A program made the position numbers and the translations under genes. The notes beneath the pieces were generated by a model. It was not told where the DNA came from, ran no database searches, and worked only from the letters and a program-made list of their open reading frames with translations. From Pseudomonas sp. (GTDB lineage Bacteria > Pseudomonadota > Gammaproteobacteria > Pseudomonadales > Pseudomonadaceae), in contig DQGF01000517.1 of the NCBI GenBank assembly GCA_003525045.1, forward strand, positions 1 to 10,503: 10,503 nucleotides of DNA, given 5' to 3'. Shown here piece by piece: positions 1-6,725 of the stretch; positions within the stretch are counted from its first letter, which is position 1, and each line of letters starts with the position of its first letter.

Positions 1-2162
1 GGCATCTGCACGTCCATCAGCACCAGATCGAAGGTCTCGCTCTGCACCGCTTTGACCGCGGCGTAACCACTTTCCACCGCGAGCACCTTGGCGCCCATGT
101 CTTCGAGCAGGGTCTGCACCAGCAGCAGGTTGGCCGGATTGTCGTCGACACACAGCACCTTCGGCGCACGGCTGGACACCGGTTCGCCCGGCTCGTTACG
201 CAATTGGCGCGGGTTGACCAGATCGGACAGGGCTCGCCGCAGTTTGCGGGTGCAGGCCGGTTTGGCCTGGAGCTGGCTATGGGGGTTGGGGACCGATAGG
301 TGAAACAGCGTCTGTTCGGTGGTCGGGCACAGCACCAGCACTTTACAGCCCAGGTGTTCGAGGTCCCAGATGTGCTGGTTGAGGCGCTCCGGCGGCATGT
401 CGTTGCTGGTGATGCCCAGCACCGCGAGGTCAATCGCCTGATCGGTCTGATGCGCGCCGGTCACGCCATTGGTCAGGCTTTCCAGGGTATTGAACGGGGT
501 GACTTCGAGGCCGCAGTCCTCCAGTTGATGCTGTAACGCCTGACGGGCCAGTTCGTGGTTCTCCAGCACCGCCACCCGGCGCCCGAGCAGCGGCGGGCCA
601 GGCAGGGCTTCGGCGTCGTCGCGGGCTTTTGGCAGGCTCAGACTGATCCAGAACTCCGAGCCTTCGCCCGGCGTGCTGTCGACCCCGATTTCGCCGCCCA
701 TCTGTTCGATCAAGCGCTTGGAAATCACCAGCCCAAGGCCGGTGCCGCCGGGTTGTCGGGACAGCGAGTTGTCGGCCTGGCTGAAAGCCTGAAACAGCGC
801 GCGCACGTCCTGGTTCGACAGGCCGATGCCGGTGTCCTGGATGCTGATGCGCAGCTGCACGCTGTCCTCATGCTCTTCTTCGAGCATGGCCCGGGCGACA
901 ATGGTGCCTTCGCGGGTGAACTTGATCGCGTTACTGACCAGGTTGGTGAGGATCTGCTTGAGCCGCAACGGATCACCCACCAGCGACAGTGGCGTGTCGC
1001 GGTAAACCAGGCTCACCAGCTCAAGCTGCTTGGCGTGGGCGGCCGGGGCGAGGATGGTCAAGGTGTCCTGCAACAGGTCGCGCAGATTGAACGGAATATG
1101 GTCGAGCACCAGTTTGCCGGCCTCGATTTTAGAAAAATCGAGGATCTCGTTGATGATCCCCAGCAGGCTGTCGGCGGATTTTTCGATGGTGCCCAGATAG
1201 TCGAGTTGGCGCGGGGTCAGCTCGCTTTTTTGCAGCAGATGGGTGAAGCCGAGTATGCCGTTGAGCGGCGTGCGGATTTCATGGCTCATGTTGGCCAGGA
1301 ATTCGGATTTGATCCGGCTCGCTTCCAGGGCCTCCTTGCGCGCCAGGTCGAGCTCGATGTTCTGGATTTCGATGGTTTCAAGATTCTGGCGTACGTCTTC
1401 GGTGGCTTGGTCGATGCTGTGCTGCAATTCTTCCTGGGCGTTTTGCAGGGTACCGGCCATGCGGTTGATACCGGACGCCAGTTCATCCAGCTCCTGACTG
1501 CCGAGGGGCGGCAGGCGGGTTTCCAGATGCCCGTCCTTGAGTTGCGTCACGGCTTGCTTGATCTGGTTCAGCGGCCGATTGATGGTGCGGCCCATGCGCA
1601 ACGCCAGCAGCGCCGCGCCGCCCAGGCCTGCGCCGATCAACAGCAGGCTGGCGAACAGGCTGCGGTAACCACGCAGCAGCATGCCATTGTGCGACAGTTC
1701 GAGTTCGACCCAACCGAGCAGGCGGTCGGCTTCATCGGGGACCAGGTCACCGGCCAGATTGCGGTGCTTGCCGAATACCGGCAGCAAGTAGCGAGTCGCA
1801 TCGTTGCCGCTGCGGTGCAGCATCTGCGAGCCGTCGCCCAGAGGGGCCGGATTGAGCATGATCGGGCCGGCATGGGCCAGTAGCGTGCGGTCCGGCGCAA
1901 GGAAGGTCACCGCGCGAACGTCCTGTTGCTCCAGTGATTGGGTGGCGATGCGTTCCAGCAGCTCGTTGTTCTTGTGGCTCATGGCCGGGGCCACCAGGGG
2001 TGCCAGCTGTTCGGCGATCATTTCGCCACGCTGCATGAGTTGGGCTTGCAGGTCGGACTGCTGCATCCAGGTAAAATAGCCACCCAGAACCAATGCCATC
2101 AGGCTGGTCGGCAACAGGGTCAATAACAGCACGCGGCCTTTAATTCCCAGTTTCTTGAGCAC
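1..2162 (-). CDS. gacS: GacS/BarA hybrid sensor histidine kinase, 3' end cut by window edge
   Basis: Membrane-bound hybrid kinase that phosphorylates the response regulator GacA and so switches on the small RNAs that titrate RsmA/RsmE, controlling secondary metabolism, biofilm and virulence traits. The frame is open for 720 codons from a GTG at 2162-2160; AGGAGA about 5 bases upstream decides this start, and the protein begins [10 protein letters not shown]. In order: TM helix about 11-32, periplasmic domain about 33-166, second TM about 167-189, HAMP about 190-242, HisKA with [10 protein letters not shown] and His294 (codon at 1283-1281), HATPase with N box about 401-417 and glycine boxes near 441 and 470, a degenerate receiver about 530-640, then the true receiver with Asp673/Asp674 and Asp717 (codon 14-12) in LMDVQMP. 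His294 and Asp717 are the numbers I recall for P. fluorescens GacS. The rest of the receiver and the C-terminal Hpt domain (about 200 residues in the family) lie beyond the window. No frameshift is seen, although gacS often mutates in culture. Confidence 0.97.
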   Translation of the reverse strand, partial: MLKKLGIKGRVLLLTLLPTSLMALVLGGYFTWMQQSDLQAQLMQRGEMIAEQLAPLVAPAMSHKNNELLERIATQSLEQQDVRAVTFLAPDRTLLAHAGPIMLNPAPLGDGSQMLHRSGNDATRYLLPVFGKHRNLAGDLVPDEADRLLGWVELELSHNGMLLRGYRSLFASLLLIGAGLGGAALLALRMGRTINRPLNQIKQAVTQLKDGHLETRLPPLGSQELDELASGINRMAGTLQNAQEELQHSIDQATEDVRQNLETIEIQNIELDLARKEALEASRIKSEFLANMSHEIRTPLNGILGFTHLLQKSELTPRQLDYLGTIEKSADSLLGIINEILDFSKIEAGKLVLDHIPFNLRDLLQDTLTILAPAAHAKQLELVSLVYRDTPLSLVGDPLRLKQILTNLVSNAIKFTREGTIVARAMLEEEHEDSVQLRISIQDTGIGLSNQDVRALFQAFSQADNSLSRQPGGTGLGLVISKRLIEQMGGEIGVDSTPGEGSEFWISLSLPKARDDAEALPGPPLLGRRVAVLENHELARQALQHQLEDCGLEVTPFNTLESLTNGVTGAHQTDQAIDLAVLGITSNDMPPERLNQHIWDLEHLGCKVLVLCPTTEQTLFHLSVPNPHSQLQAKPACTRKLRRALSDLVNPRQLRNEPGEPVSSRAPKVLCVDDNPANLLLVQTLLEDMGAKVLAVESGYAAVKAVQSETFDLVLMDVQM

Positions 2163-2318
2163 GCCTCTCTCCTGCATCCCGCTATTCAATGACCTGCACG
2201 TACGCCCGGCACGCACCACCTGCGCAGTGTATCGATTTGATCGCGGGCTATCCCGGTAAAATTGATGCAGTCATTCGTCGGCGGGATCGCTGCTTTTGTG
2301 CCGCGGGCAAACCTTGGG

Positions 2319-2347
2319 TTGCCCCTGGCGAGGCAATCTTGAATAAT
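2319..2347 (+). promoter_or_regulatory. Putative sigma-70 promoter of the pirRS operon
   Basis: A -35 hexamer TTGCCC (2319-2324, 4 of 6 to TTGACA) is followed by exactly 17 bases and a -10 hexamer AATAAT (2342-2347, 5 of 6 to TATAAT). Transcription would start near 2353-2355, giving a leader of roughly 23 bases before the ATG at 2377. This is a sequence match only. Confidence 0.55.
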
Positions 2348-2354
2348 CGCCAAC

Positions 2355-2369
2355 TGAGAATTATTTGCA
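2355..2369 (+). promoter_or_regulatory. Fur-like box at the pirRS transcription start
   Basis: TGAGAAT-T-ATTTGCA fits the 7-1-7 Fur core TGATAAT-N-ATTATCA at 6 of 7 and 5 of 7 positions. It lies directly after the predicted -10 box, overlapping the expected transcription start, which is where an iron-loaded Fur repressor would block polymerase. The locus in P. aeruginosa (pirR, pirS, pirA) is, as I recall, Fur-regulated, which agrees. The match is imperfect, and an overlapping AATAAT/ATTATT inverted pair (2342-2347 and 2360-2365) adds AT-rich symmetry that could be coincidental. Confidence 0.5.
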
Positions 2370-2376
2370 GATACTC

Positions 2377-3099
2377 ATGACTCCCATCTCTGTTGGCCAT
2401 CCGCGCATCCTTTCCATCGAAGACGACCTCGTGCTCGGTGCCTATGTTCATGAGCACCTGGGACGTTGCGGGTTTCAGGTGACCTGGTGCCAAAACGGTC
2501 AGGAAGGCCTGGCCATTGCCCGCCAGCAAGCCTTCGACGTGGTGCTGATGGACATTCTGCTGCCCGGCCTGGATGGGCTGAACGTGCTGACGCAATTGCG
2601 CCAGAGCCATTCGACCCCGGTGCTGCTGATGTCTGCGCTCGGGGCCGAGGCCGATCGCATCAGCGGCTTTCGCCTGGGTGCCGATGATTACCTGCCCAAG
2701 CCCTTCAGCATGGTGGAGTTGCGGGTGCGCATCGAAGCGATCCTGCGGCGGGTTGCGCTCGACCGTCGACCGGCACCCGCACCGGTCGTCCCCTCGGCGG
2801 ACAGCCTGAGGTTCGATGATGAGCTGTTTGACGTCTTTTACGCCGCCCAGGCTGCCGGCCTGACCCGTAGCGAGTATCGGTTGCTGGAAACACTGAACCG
2901 CAACGGCGATGAAGTGCTGAGCAAGGCCTTCCTTTATCAGCATGTGCTGCAACGCGGTTACGCGGCCCATGACCGCAGCCTCGACATGCACATCAGCCAG
3001 ATTCGCCGCAAGCTCAAGGTCATCGGCTACACCGAGCGGGAAGTGCGCACGGTCTGGGGCAAGGGCTATGTTTTGAGTGCTGTCGATGAAATGGTCTGA
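2377..3099 (+). CDS. pirR: OmpR/CpxR-type response regulator, PirR-like
   Basis: Cytoplasmic DNA-binding response regulator, 240 residues, paired with the kinase encoded immediately downstream. The receiver domain (about 10-125) has the acidic cluster Glu15-Asp16-Asp17, phosphoacceptor Asp59 in VVLMDILLPG, Ser86 in the Thr/Ser position and Lys108 in YLPKPFS, so it should be phosphorylatable. The C-terminal winged helix (about 140-240) carries the recognition helix DRSLDMHISQIRRKL at 199-213, resembling the CpxR branch. I start at ATG 2377; an in-frame TTG at 2365 would add four residues but would leave only about 11 bases of leader after the predicted promoter and would lie inside the Fur-like box. 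No strong Shine-Dalgarno is seen. The name rests on family plus position between gacS and cysM, which matches P. aeruginosa PA0929 (pirR) as I recall; PfeR-like is the alternative name. Confidence 0.88.
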   Translation: MTPISVGHPRILSIEDDLVLGAYVHEHLGRCGFQVTWCQNGQEGLAIARQQAFDVVLMDILLPGLDGLNVLTQLRQSHSTPVLLMSALGAEADRISGFRLGADDYLPKPFSMVELRVRIEAILRRVALDRRPAPAPVVPSADSLRFDDELFDVFYAAQAAGLTRSEYRLLETLNRNGDEVLSKAFLYQHVLQRGYAAHDRSLDMHISQIRRKLKVIGYTEREVRTVWGKGYVLSAVDEMV

Positions 3100-4510
3100 T
3101 CTGCCGGGCAGGCATTCGCTGTTTTGGAAGCTTGCCTGCTTGCTGGTGGCTTTCTGTCTGCTGATGATCTGGTTGAGCTGGTCCTGGGGCCGCTACATGG
3201 AACAGCGAAACCAGTTCCTGTCGGATGACGCCCGGGCCACCCTGACGCGCTATGCCGCCGAGGCCGAGCAGGCGTGGCAGCAGCGGCAGCACGCTGGCGT
3301 CGATGCATGGCTGCAGGGCATGCAACAGCGCGAAACGGGCTGGGTTGGCGTCATTGGCGGTGATTTGCAGTCGTTGAGCAGCCTGCCGCTATCGGACAAG
3401 GACATTCAGCGCCTGACCTTTCTGCGCGGCCTGGCCGGCCCCATCCATAAAAAAGGCCTGCCGTGGCTGCGGGTGCCGTTTCCCAACGACTCGACCGCCG
3501 GCAGTCTGGTGATCGAACTGCCCCAACGTTTTGCACCTGGGCGCTACCGGGTGTTCTGGCGCGTGATCACCAACGGCGTCATCCCCGGACTGTTCACCTT
3601 GCTGCTGTGCGTCGGGCTGTATCGGCTGCTGGTGGTCCCCCTCAATAACCTGCGCGAGCAGGCCAATGCGTGGCGTGCCGACCAGTTGGGCGTGCGTCTG
3701 TCGCGCCGCACGACCAACCGTTCCGATGAGTTGGGTGAGCTGGCCCGAGCCTTCGATCACATGTCCGAACGCCTGCAAAGCACCGTGGCCCTGCAACAAC
3801 AATTGCTGCGCGATCTGTCCCACGAGCTGCGCACGCCGCTGAGCCGCCTGCGAGTGGCCAGCGAAAGCGAGCAAGGCCTGACGCAATTGCGCGAACGCAT
3901 TGGCCGCGAGGTCGATGGCATGCAACGACTGGTGGAGGACACCCTGCAACTGGCCTGGCTCGACACCGAACGCGGGCCATTGCCCGACGAAGCGATCCAG
4001 ATCCAGGCGTTGTGGGAAATGCTCACGGAAAATGCCTGCTATGAAAGCTGCTGGCCGGCCCATCAACTGCAATGCACGGTGGATTCGTCCTGCTGGGTTC
4101 GGGGCAATCTCAATACCCTGGCGCAGGCGCTGGAGAACATTCTGCGTAATGCCATTCGTCATTCACCCAGTAGCGGCATCGTCAGTCTTGGTGGCCGGCG
4201 CGATGGCGATTTCTGGCATTTGTGGCTGGAGGATCAGGGCGGCGGGGTGGCTGATGAGGATCTGGAACGGATCTTCTCGCCGTTCATCCGGCTTGACGGC
4301 GCGCGGCCGGGAAACGGTGGATTCGGGTTGGGGTTGAGTATCGCGAGGAATGCGGTGCAGCGGCAGGGTGGGAAGCTTTGGGCTGAGAATGCTGGGCTGG
4401 GGTTGCGGGTGAATATGCGGTTAGTGGCTGATGCCGATGGCGTCAGTGATGACGCCTTCGCGAGCAGGCTCGCTCCCACATTGAAGGGATGTCGGCCACA
4501 AATTGTGTAA
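3086..4510 (+). CDS. pirS: Two-component sensor histidine kinase, PirS-like, with REP-encoded C-terminal tail
   Basis: Inner-membrane sensor kinase of 474 residues, presumably phosphorylating the upstream regulator in response to a periplasmic, probably iron/siderophore-linked signal. TM1 is about 12-34 within a run of hydrophobic residues, a periplasmic domain of about 125 residues follows, TM2 is about 160-182 and HAMP about 183-236. HisKA holds RDLSHELRTPLSRLR with His246; the ATPase has the N box ENILRNAIRHS (350-360), DQGGG from Asp383, and GFGLGLSIA from 412. I take ATG 3086, giving a 14-base overlap with the regulator and a GAG 8 bases upstream; GTG 3077 is possible. The catalytic core ends near residue 450, and from about 457 the reading frame translates a REP element, giving a tail that is unlikely to be functional. 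From about 4300 codon choice also turns poorer, with GGG, TTG, AGG and TTA. The symbol follows synteny with P. aeruginosa PA0930. Confidence 0.86.
   Translation: MKWSDLPGRHSLFWKLACLLVAFCLLMIWLSWSWGRYMEQRNQFLSDDARATLTRYAAEAEQAWQQRQHAGVDAWLQGMQQRETGWVGVIGGDLQSLSSLPLSDKDIQRLTFLRGLAGPIHKKGLPWLRVPFPNDSTAGSLVIELPQRFAPGRYRVFWRVITNGVIPGLFTLLLCVGLYRLLVVPLNNLREQANAWRADQLGVRLSRRTTNRSDELGELARAFDHMSERLQSTVALQQQLLRDLSHELRTPLSRLRVASESEQGLTQLRERIGREVDGMQRLVEDTLQLAWLDTERGPLPDEAIQIQALWEMLTENACYESCWPAHQLQCTVDSSCWVRGNLNTLAQALENILRNAIRHSPSSGIVSLGGRRDGDFWHLWLEDQGGGVADEDLERIFSPFIRLDGARPGNGGFGLGLSIARNAVQRQGGKLWAENAGLGLRVNMRLVADADGVSDDAFASRLAPTLKGCRPQIV
4456..4480 (-). repeat. Pseudomonas REP element, left arm of a REPIN, inside the pirS reading frame
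   Basis: A 25-bp unit whose core GCGAGC-AG-GCTCGC (4460-4473) is a perfect 6-bp palindrome with a 2-base loop, followed by TCCCACA. Its exact reverse complement lies at 4526-4550. It is translated as part of the kinase C-terminus (AFASRLAPT and following residues). Confidence 0.92.
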
Positions 4511-4525
4511 TCACCTCAGATCCCC

Positions 4526-4550
4526 TGTGGGAGCGAGCCTGCTCGCGAAG
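4526..4550 (+). repeat. Pseudomonas REP element, right arm of the REPIN
   Basis: A 25-bp unit beginning TGTGGGAGCGAGCC and ending CGCGAAG, identical in reverse complement to 4456-4480. The two arms with the 45-base spacer (4481-4525) form a REPIN that could fold into a 25-bp stem in RNA or single-stranded DNA; it lies just after the pirS stop codon at 4508-4510 and may act as a transcript-stabilising or terminating structure. REPs are moved by a RAYT transposase, and none is encoded in this window. Confidence 0.93.
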
Positions 4551-4692
4551 AGGCCCTGCCAACCGCTACCGTGCTGATTTTGCGGGCGCGTTCGCGAATT
4601 TTTGTACGACATTTCCTAAAGTGTTTTGCCGGCACCTTGAAGCTTCCTGGACGGTTTAAGCTCCCGCTTTTACTCATCTTCAAGGATTGGGC

Positions 4693-5718
4693 ATGAATGC
4701 AACCGATGTTCCCGTCAGCACAGTCGACGACCGCTTCAGTGAAGTGCTTGCGCTGATTCACAGTGCCAGACAGCAGGCCATTCAGGCGGTCAACACAAGG
4801 TTGATCGAACTGTACTGGCAGGTCGGTGCTTACATCAGTCGCAAGCTGGAACTGGCCGAGTGGGGTGATGCCGTGGTCAGTCAACTGGCCCAGCATCTGG
4901 CTCAGACGCAGCCAGGGTTGCGCGGCTTTACCCGGCGCAATCTGTTCCGTATGCGCCAATTTTACGAAGCTTATCGGGGCGATGAAAAAGTGTCAGCGCT
5001 GCTGACACAATTACCCTGGACCCACAACCTGCTCATTCTGACCCAGAGCAAACACCCGCAAGAGCGTGAGTTTTATCTGCGTTTGGCCGTACAGGAAAAG
5101 TGGTCGACGCGCGAATTGGAGCCTCAGCTCAAAGCTGCTCTGTTCGAGCGCAGCATTACCCATCCGGCAAAAGTCTCTCCAGTGCTGAGACAAACTCACC
5201 CTGAGGCGCTGGAAGTATTCCGCGACGCCTACATGGTCGAGTTCCTCGACCTGCCCGGCGCCCATGCCGAAGCCGATCTGCATCAGGGGTTGCTGGGGCG
5301 TCTCAAGGAATTTTTGATCGAGCTTGGCCGCGATTTCTGCTTTGTTGGTTCCCAATACCCGCTGCAAGTTGGCGGGCGGGATTTCGCCCTGGACCTTTTG
5401 TTCTTTCACCGCGGGCTCAACTGCCTGGTGGCCATTGAGCTTAAGGTTGGTCGTTTTGAGCCGGAGTATCTGGGCAAGCTGGGTTTTTATCTGGAAGCGC
5501 TGGATCGCGATGAATGCAAATCCCACGAAAACCCTGCCATTGGAGTATTGCTCTGTGCCAGCAAGGACGACGAAGTGGTCGAATACGCCCTTAATCGCAG
5601 CCTGTCGCCGGCATTGATCGCTGAATACCAGGTCCAGCTACCGGACAAACAGTTGTTGCAGGCCAAGTTGCATGAGTTCTATGCCTTGAATATCGCACAG
5701 GGAGAGGGTACTGAATAA
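4693..5718 (+). CDS. DUF1016/YhcG-family protein with PD-(D/E)xK nuclease domain
   Basis: Stand-alone protein of 341 residues. The N-terminal half (about 10-170) is the DUF1016/YhcG N-terminal helical region, including the blocks LIELYWQVGAYISRKL and RNLFRMRQFYEAY. The C-terminal half is a predicted PD-(D/E)xK fold: Asp234 in FALDLLFFH, then 14 residues to Glu249-Leu-Lys251 in VAIELKVG, so all acidic and lysine ligands of the nuclease site are present. I use ATG 4693 because AAGGA at 4682-4686 is six bases upstream; TTG 4687 would overlap that site. Family members are often near restriction-modification or mobile genes, but the biological role is not established and none of those partners is here. 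It stands between a REPIN and cysM, has its own ribosome-binding site, and uses somewhat more AT-rich codons than cysM or relA, so I infer lineage-specific acquisition. I see no convincing promoter in 4551-4692. Confidence 0.88.
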   Translation: MNATDVPVSTVDDRFSEVLALIHSARQQAIQAVNTRLIELYWQVGAYISRKLELAEWGDAVVSQLAQHLAQTQPGLRGFTRRNLFRMRQFYEAYRGDEKVSALLTQLPWTHNLLILTQSKHPQEREFYLRLAVQEKWSTRELEPQLKAALFERSITHPAKVSPVLRQTHPEALEVFRDAYMVEFLDLPGAHAEADLHQGLLGRLKEFLIELGRDFCFVGSQYPLQVGGRDFALDLLFFHRGLNCLVAIELKVGRFEPEYLGKLGFYLEALDRDECKSHENPAIGVLLCASKDDEVVEYALNRSLSPALIAEYQVQLPDKQLLQAKLHEFYALNIAQGEGTE

Positions 5719-5729
5719 GCCGCTTATTC
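5713..5729. repeat. Palindrome spanning the stop codon of the DUF1016 gene
   Basis: GAATAAG-CCG-CTTATTC forms a 7-bp perfect stem with a 3-base loop across the TAA at 5716-5718. It is followed by two tandem copies of CCATAAG (5730-5743). There is no following T-tract, so it is not a standard intrinsic terminator; it may be a weak terminator, an mRNA end structure or an insertion scar. Confidence 0.5.
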
Positions 5730-5783
5730 CCATAAGCCATAAGCACCGCACTTTGCGTGATATGGCCTTCCAACGTTTGCCGG

Positions 5784-5789
5784 TATGAT
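5784..5789 (+). promoter_or_regulatory. Possible -10 box for cysM
   Basis: TATGAT (5 of 6 to TATAAT) lies 33 bases before the cysM ATG at 5823. The bases 16-18 upstream do not make a good -35 hexamer, so this is a weak call. The 104 bp between the DUF1016 stop and cysM would otherwise contain no recognisable promoter. Confidence 0.3.
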
Positions 5790-5822
5790 AGGCGCCCCCG
5801 CAGTCTGGATTGCGAATACGCC

Positions 5823-6725
5823 ATGACCTTGCAGTACCCAACCATCGCCGATTGCGTCGGCAACACTCCGCTGGTCCGTTTGCAGCGCCTGCCCGGCGCC
5901 ACCAGCAATACCCTTTTACTCAAACTCGAAGGGAATAACCCGGCGGGTTCGGTCAAGGACCGTCCGGCGCTGTCGATGATCACCCGTGCCGAGTTGCGCG
6001 GGCAGATCCACGTCGGCGATACGCTGATCGAAGCGACCTCGGGCAACACCGGGATCGCCCTGGCGATGGCCGCCGCGATCAAGGGTTACAAGATGATCCT
6101 GATCATGCCCGACAGCTCCAGCGCCGAGCGCAAGGCGGCGATGACCGCCTATGGCGCCGAGCTGATTCTGGTCACCCAGGAAGAGGGCATGGAAGGCGCC
6201 CGCGACCTCGCCGACCGGATGCAGGCCGAAGGCCGTGGCAAGGTGCTGGATCAGTTCGCCAACGGTGACAACCCCGAGGCGCACTACACCACCACCGGTC
6301 CGGAAATCTGGCGTCAGACCGAAGGCAGCATCACCCATTTCGTCAGTTCCATGGGTACTACCGGAACCATCATGGGCGTCTCGCGTTATCTGAAAGAACA
6401 GAACGAGAGCGTGCAGATCATCGGTCTGCAACCGATGGAAGGTTCGGCGATTCCGGGTATCCGTCGCTGGCCGCAGGAATACCTGCCGAAGATCTACCAG
6501 GCCGAGCGCGTGGACCGCATTGTCGACATGGCGCAAAGCGAAGCCGAAGACGTGACCCGTCGCCTGGCCCGCGAAGAAGGCATCTTCTGTGGCGTGTCCT
6601 CGGGCGGTGCCGTGGCGGCGATGCTGCGCCTGTCCAAAGAAGTTGAAAACGCGGTGATCGTCGCGATCATCTGCGACCGTGGCGACCGTTACCTGTCGAC
6701 CGGTATTTTCGACGCGCCCAACTGA
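5823..6725 (+). CDS. cysM: Cysteine synthase B (O-acetylserine sulfhydrylase B)
   Basis: PLP enzyme of 300 residues making cysteine from O-acetylserine and sulfide; the CysM isozyme also accepts thiosulfate. Landmarks of fold-type II are all present: Lys45 in [10 protein letters not shown] forms the internal aldimine, the substrate loop SGNTG is at 73-77, the phosphate-binding loop GTTGT is at 178-182, and a serine of VSSGGA at 259-260 contacts the pyridine nitrogen. The length and the compact C-terminus ([14 protein letters not shown]) favour CysM over the longer CysK. The start is ATG 5823, giving [20 protein letters not shown], the conserved N-terminus; upstream codons in the same frame do not look coding. 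Its stop overlaps the start of rlmD (TGATG), so the two are co-transcribed and probably translationally coupled. Confidence 0.96.
   Translation: MTLQYPTIADCVGNTPLVRLQRLPGATSNTLLLKLEGNNPAGSVKDRPALSMITRAELRGQIHVGDTLIEATSGNTGIALAMAAAIKGYKMILIMPDSSSAERKAAMTAYGAELILVTQEEGMEGARDLADRMQAEGRGKVLDQFANGDNPEAHYTTTGPEIWRQTEGSITHFVSSMGTTGTIMGVSRYLKEQNESVQIIGLQPMEGSAIPGIRRWPQEYLPKIYQAERVDRIVDMAQSEAEDVTRRLAREEGIFCGVSSGGAVAAMLRLSKEVENAVIVAIICDRGDRYLSTGIFDAPN

Noticed and set aside
555..1883. A 442-codon open frame on the plus strand opposite gacS
   Set aside because: Antisense shadow of gacS; the minus strand encodes an uninterrupted kinase with exact His294 and Asp717 numbering.
2248..2991. A 247-codon minus-strand frame over the response regulator
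   Set aside because: No motifs, and it covers the divergent promoter region and the clear OmpR-family gene on the other strand.
3389..4162. A 257-codon minus-strand frame opposite the sensor kinase
   Set aside because: Low-complexity Gln/Ala-rich shadow translation with no family resemblance.
4456..4550. Intrinsic terminator of pirRS
   Set aside because: The strong inverted repeat is a REPIN and no T-tract follows either arm; it may attenuate transcription but is better described as a repeat.
5757..5822. A longer cysM start giving 22 extra residues
   Set aside because: The extension overlaps the likely -10 box, its residues look non-coding, and the conserved CysM N-terminus begins at ATG 5823.
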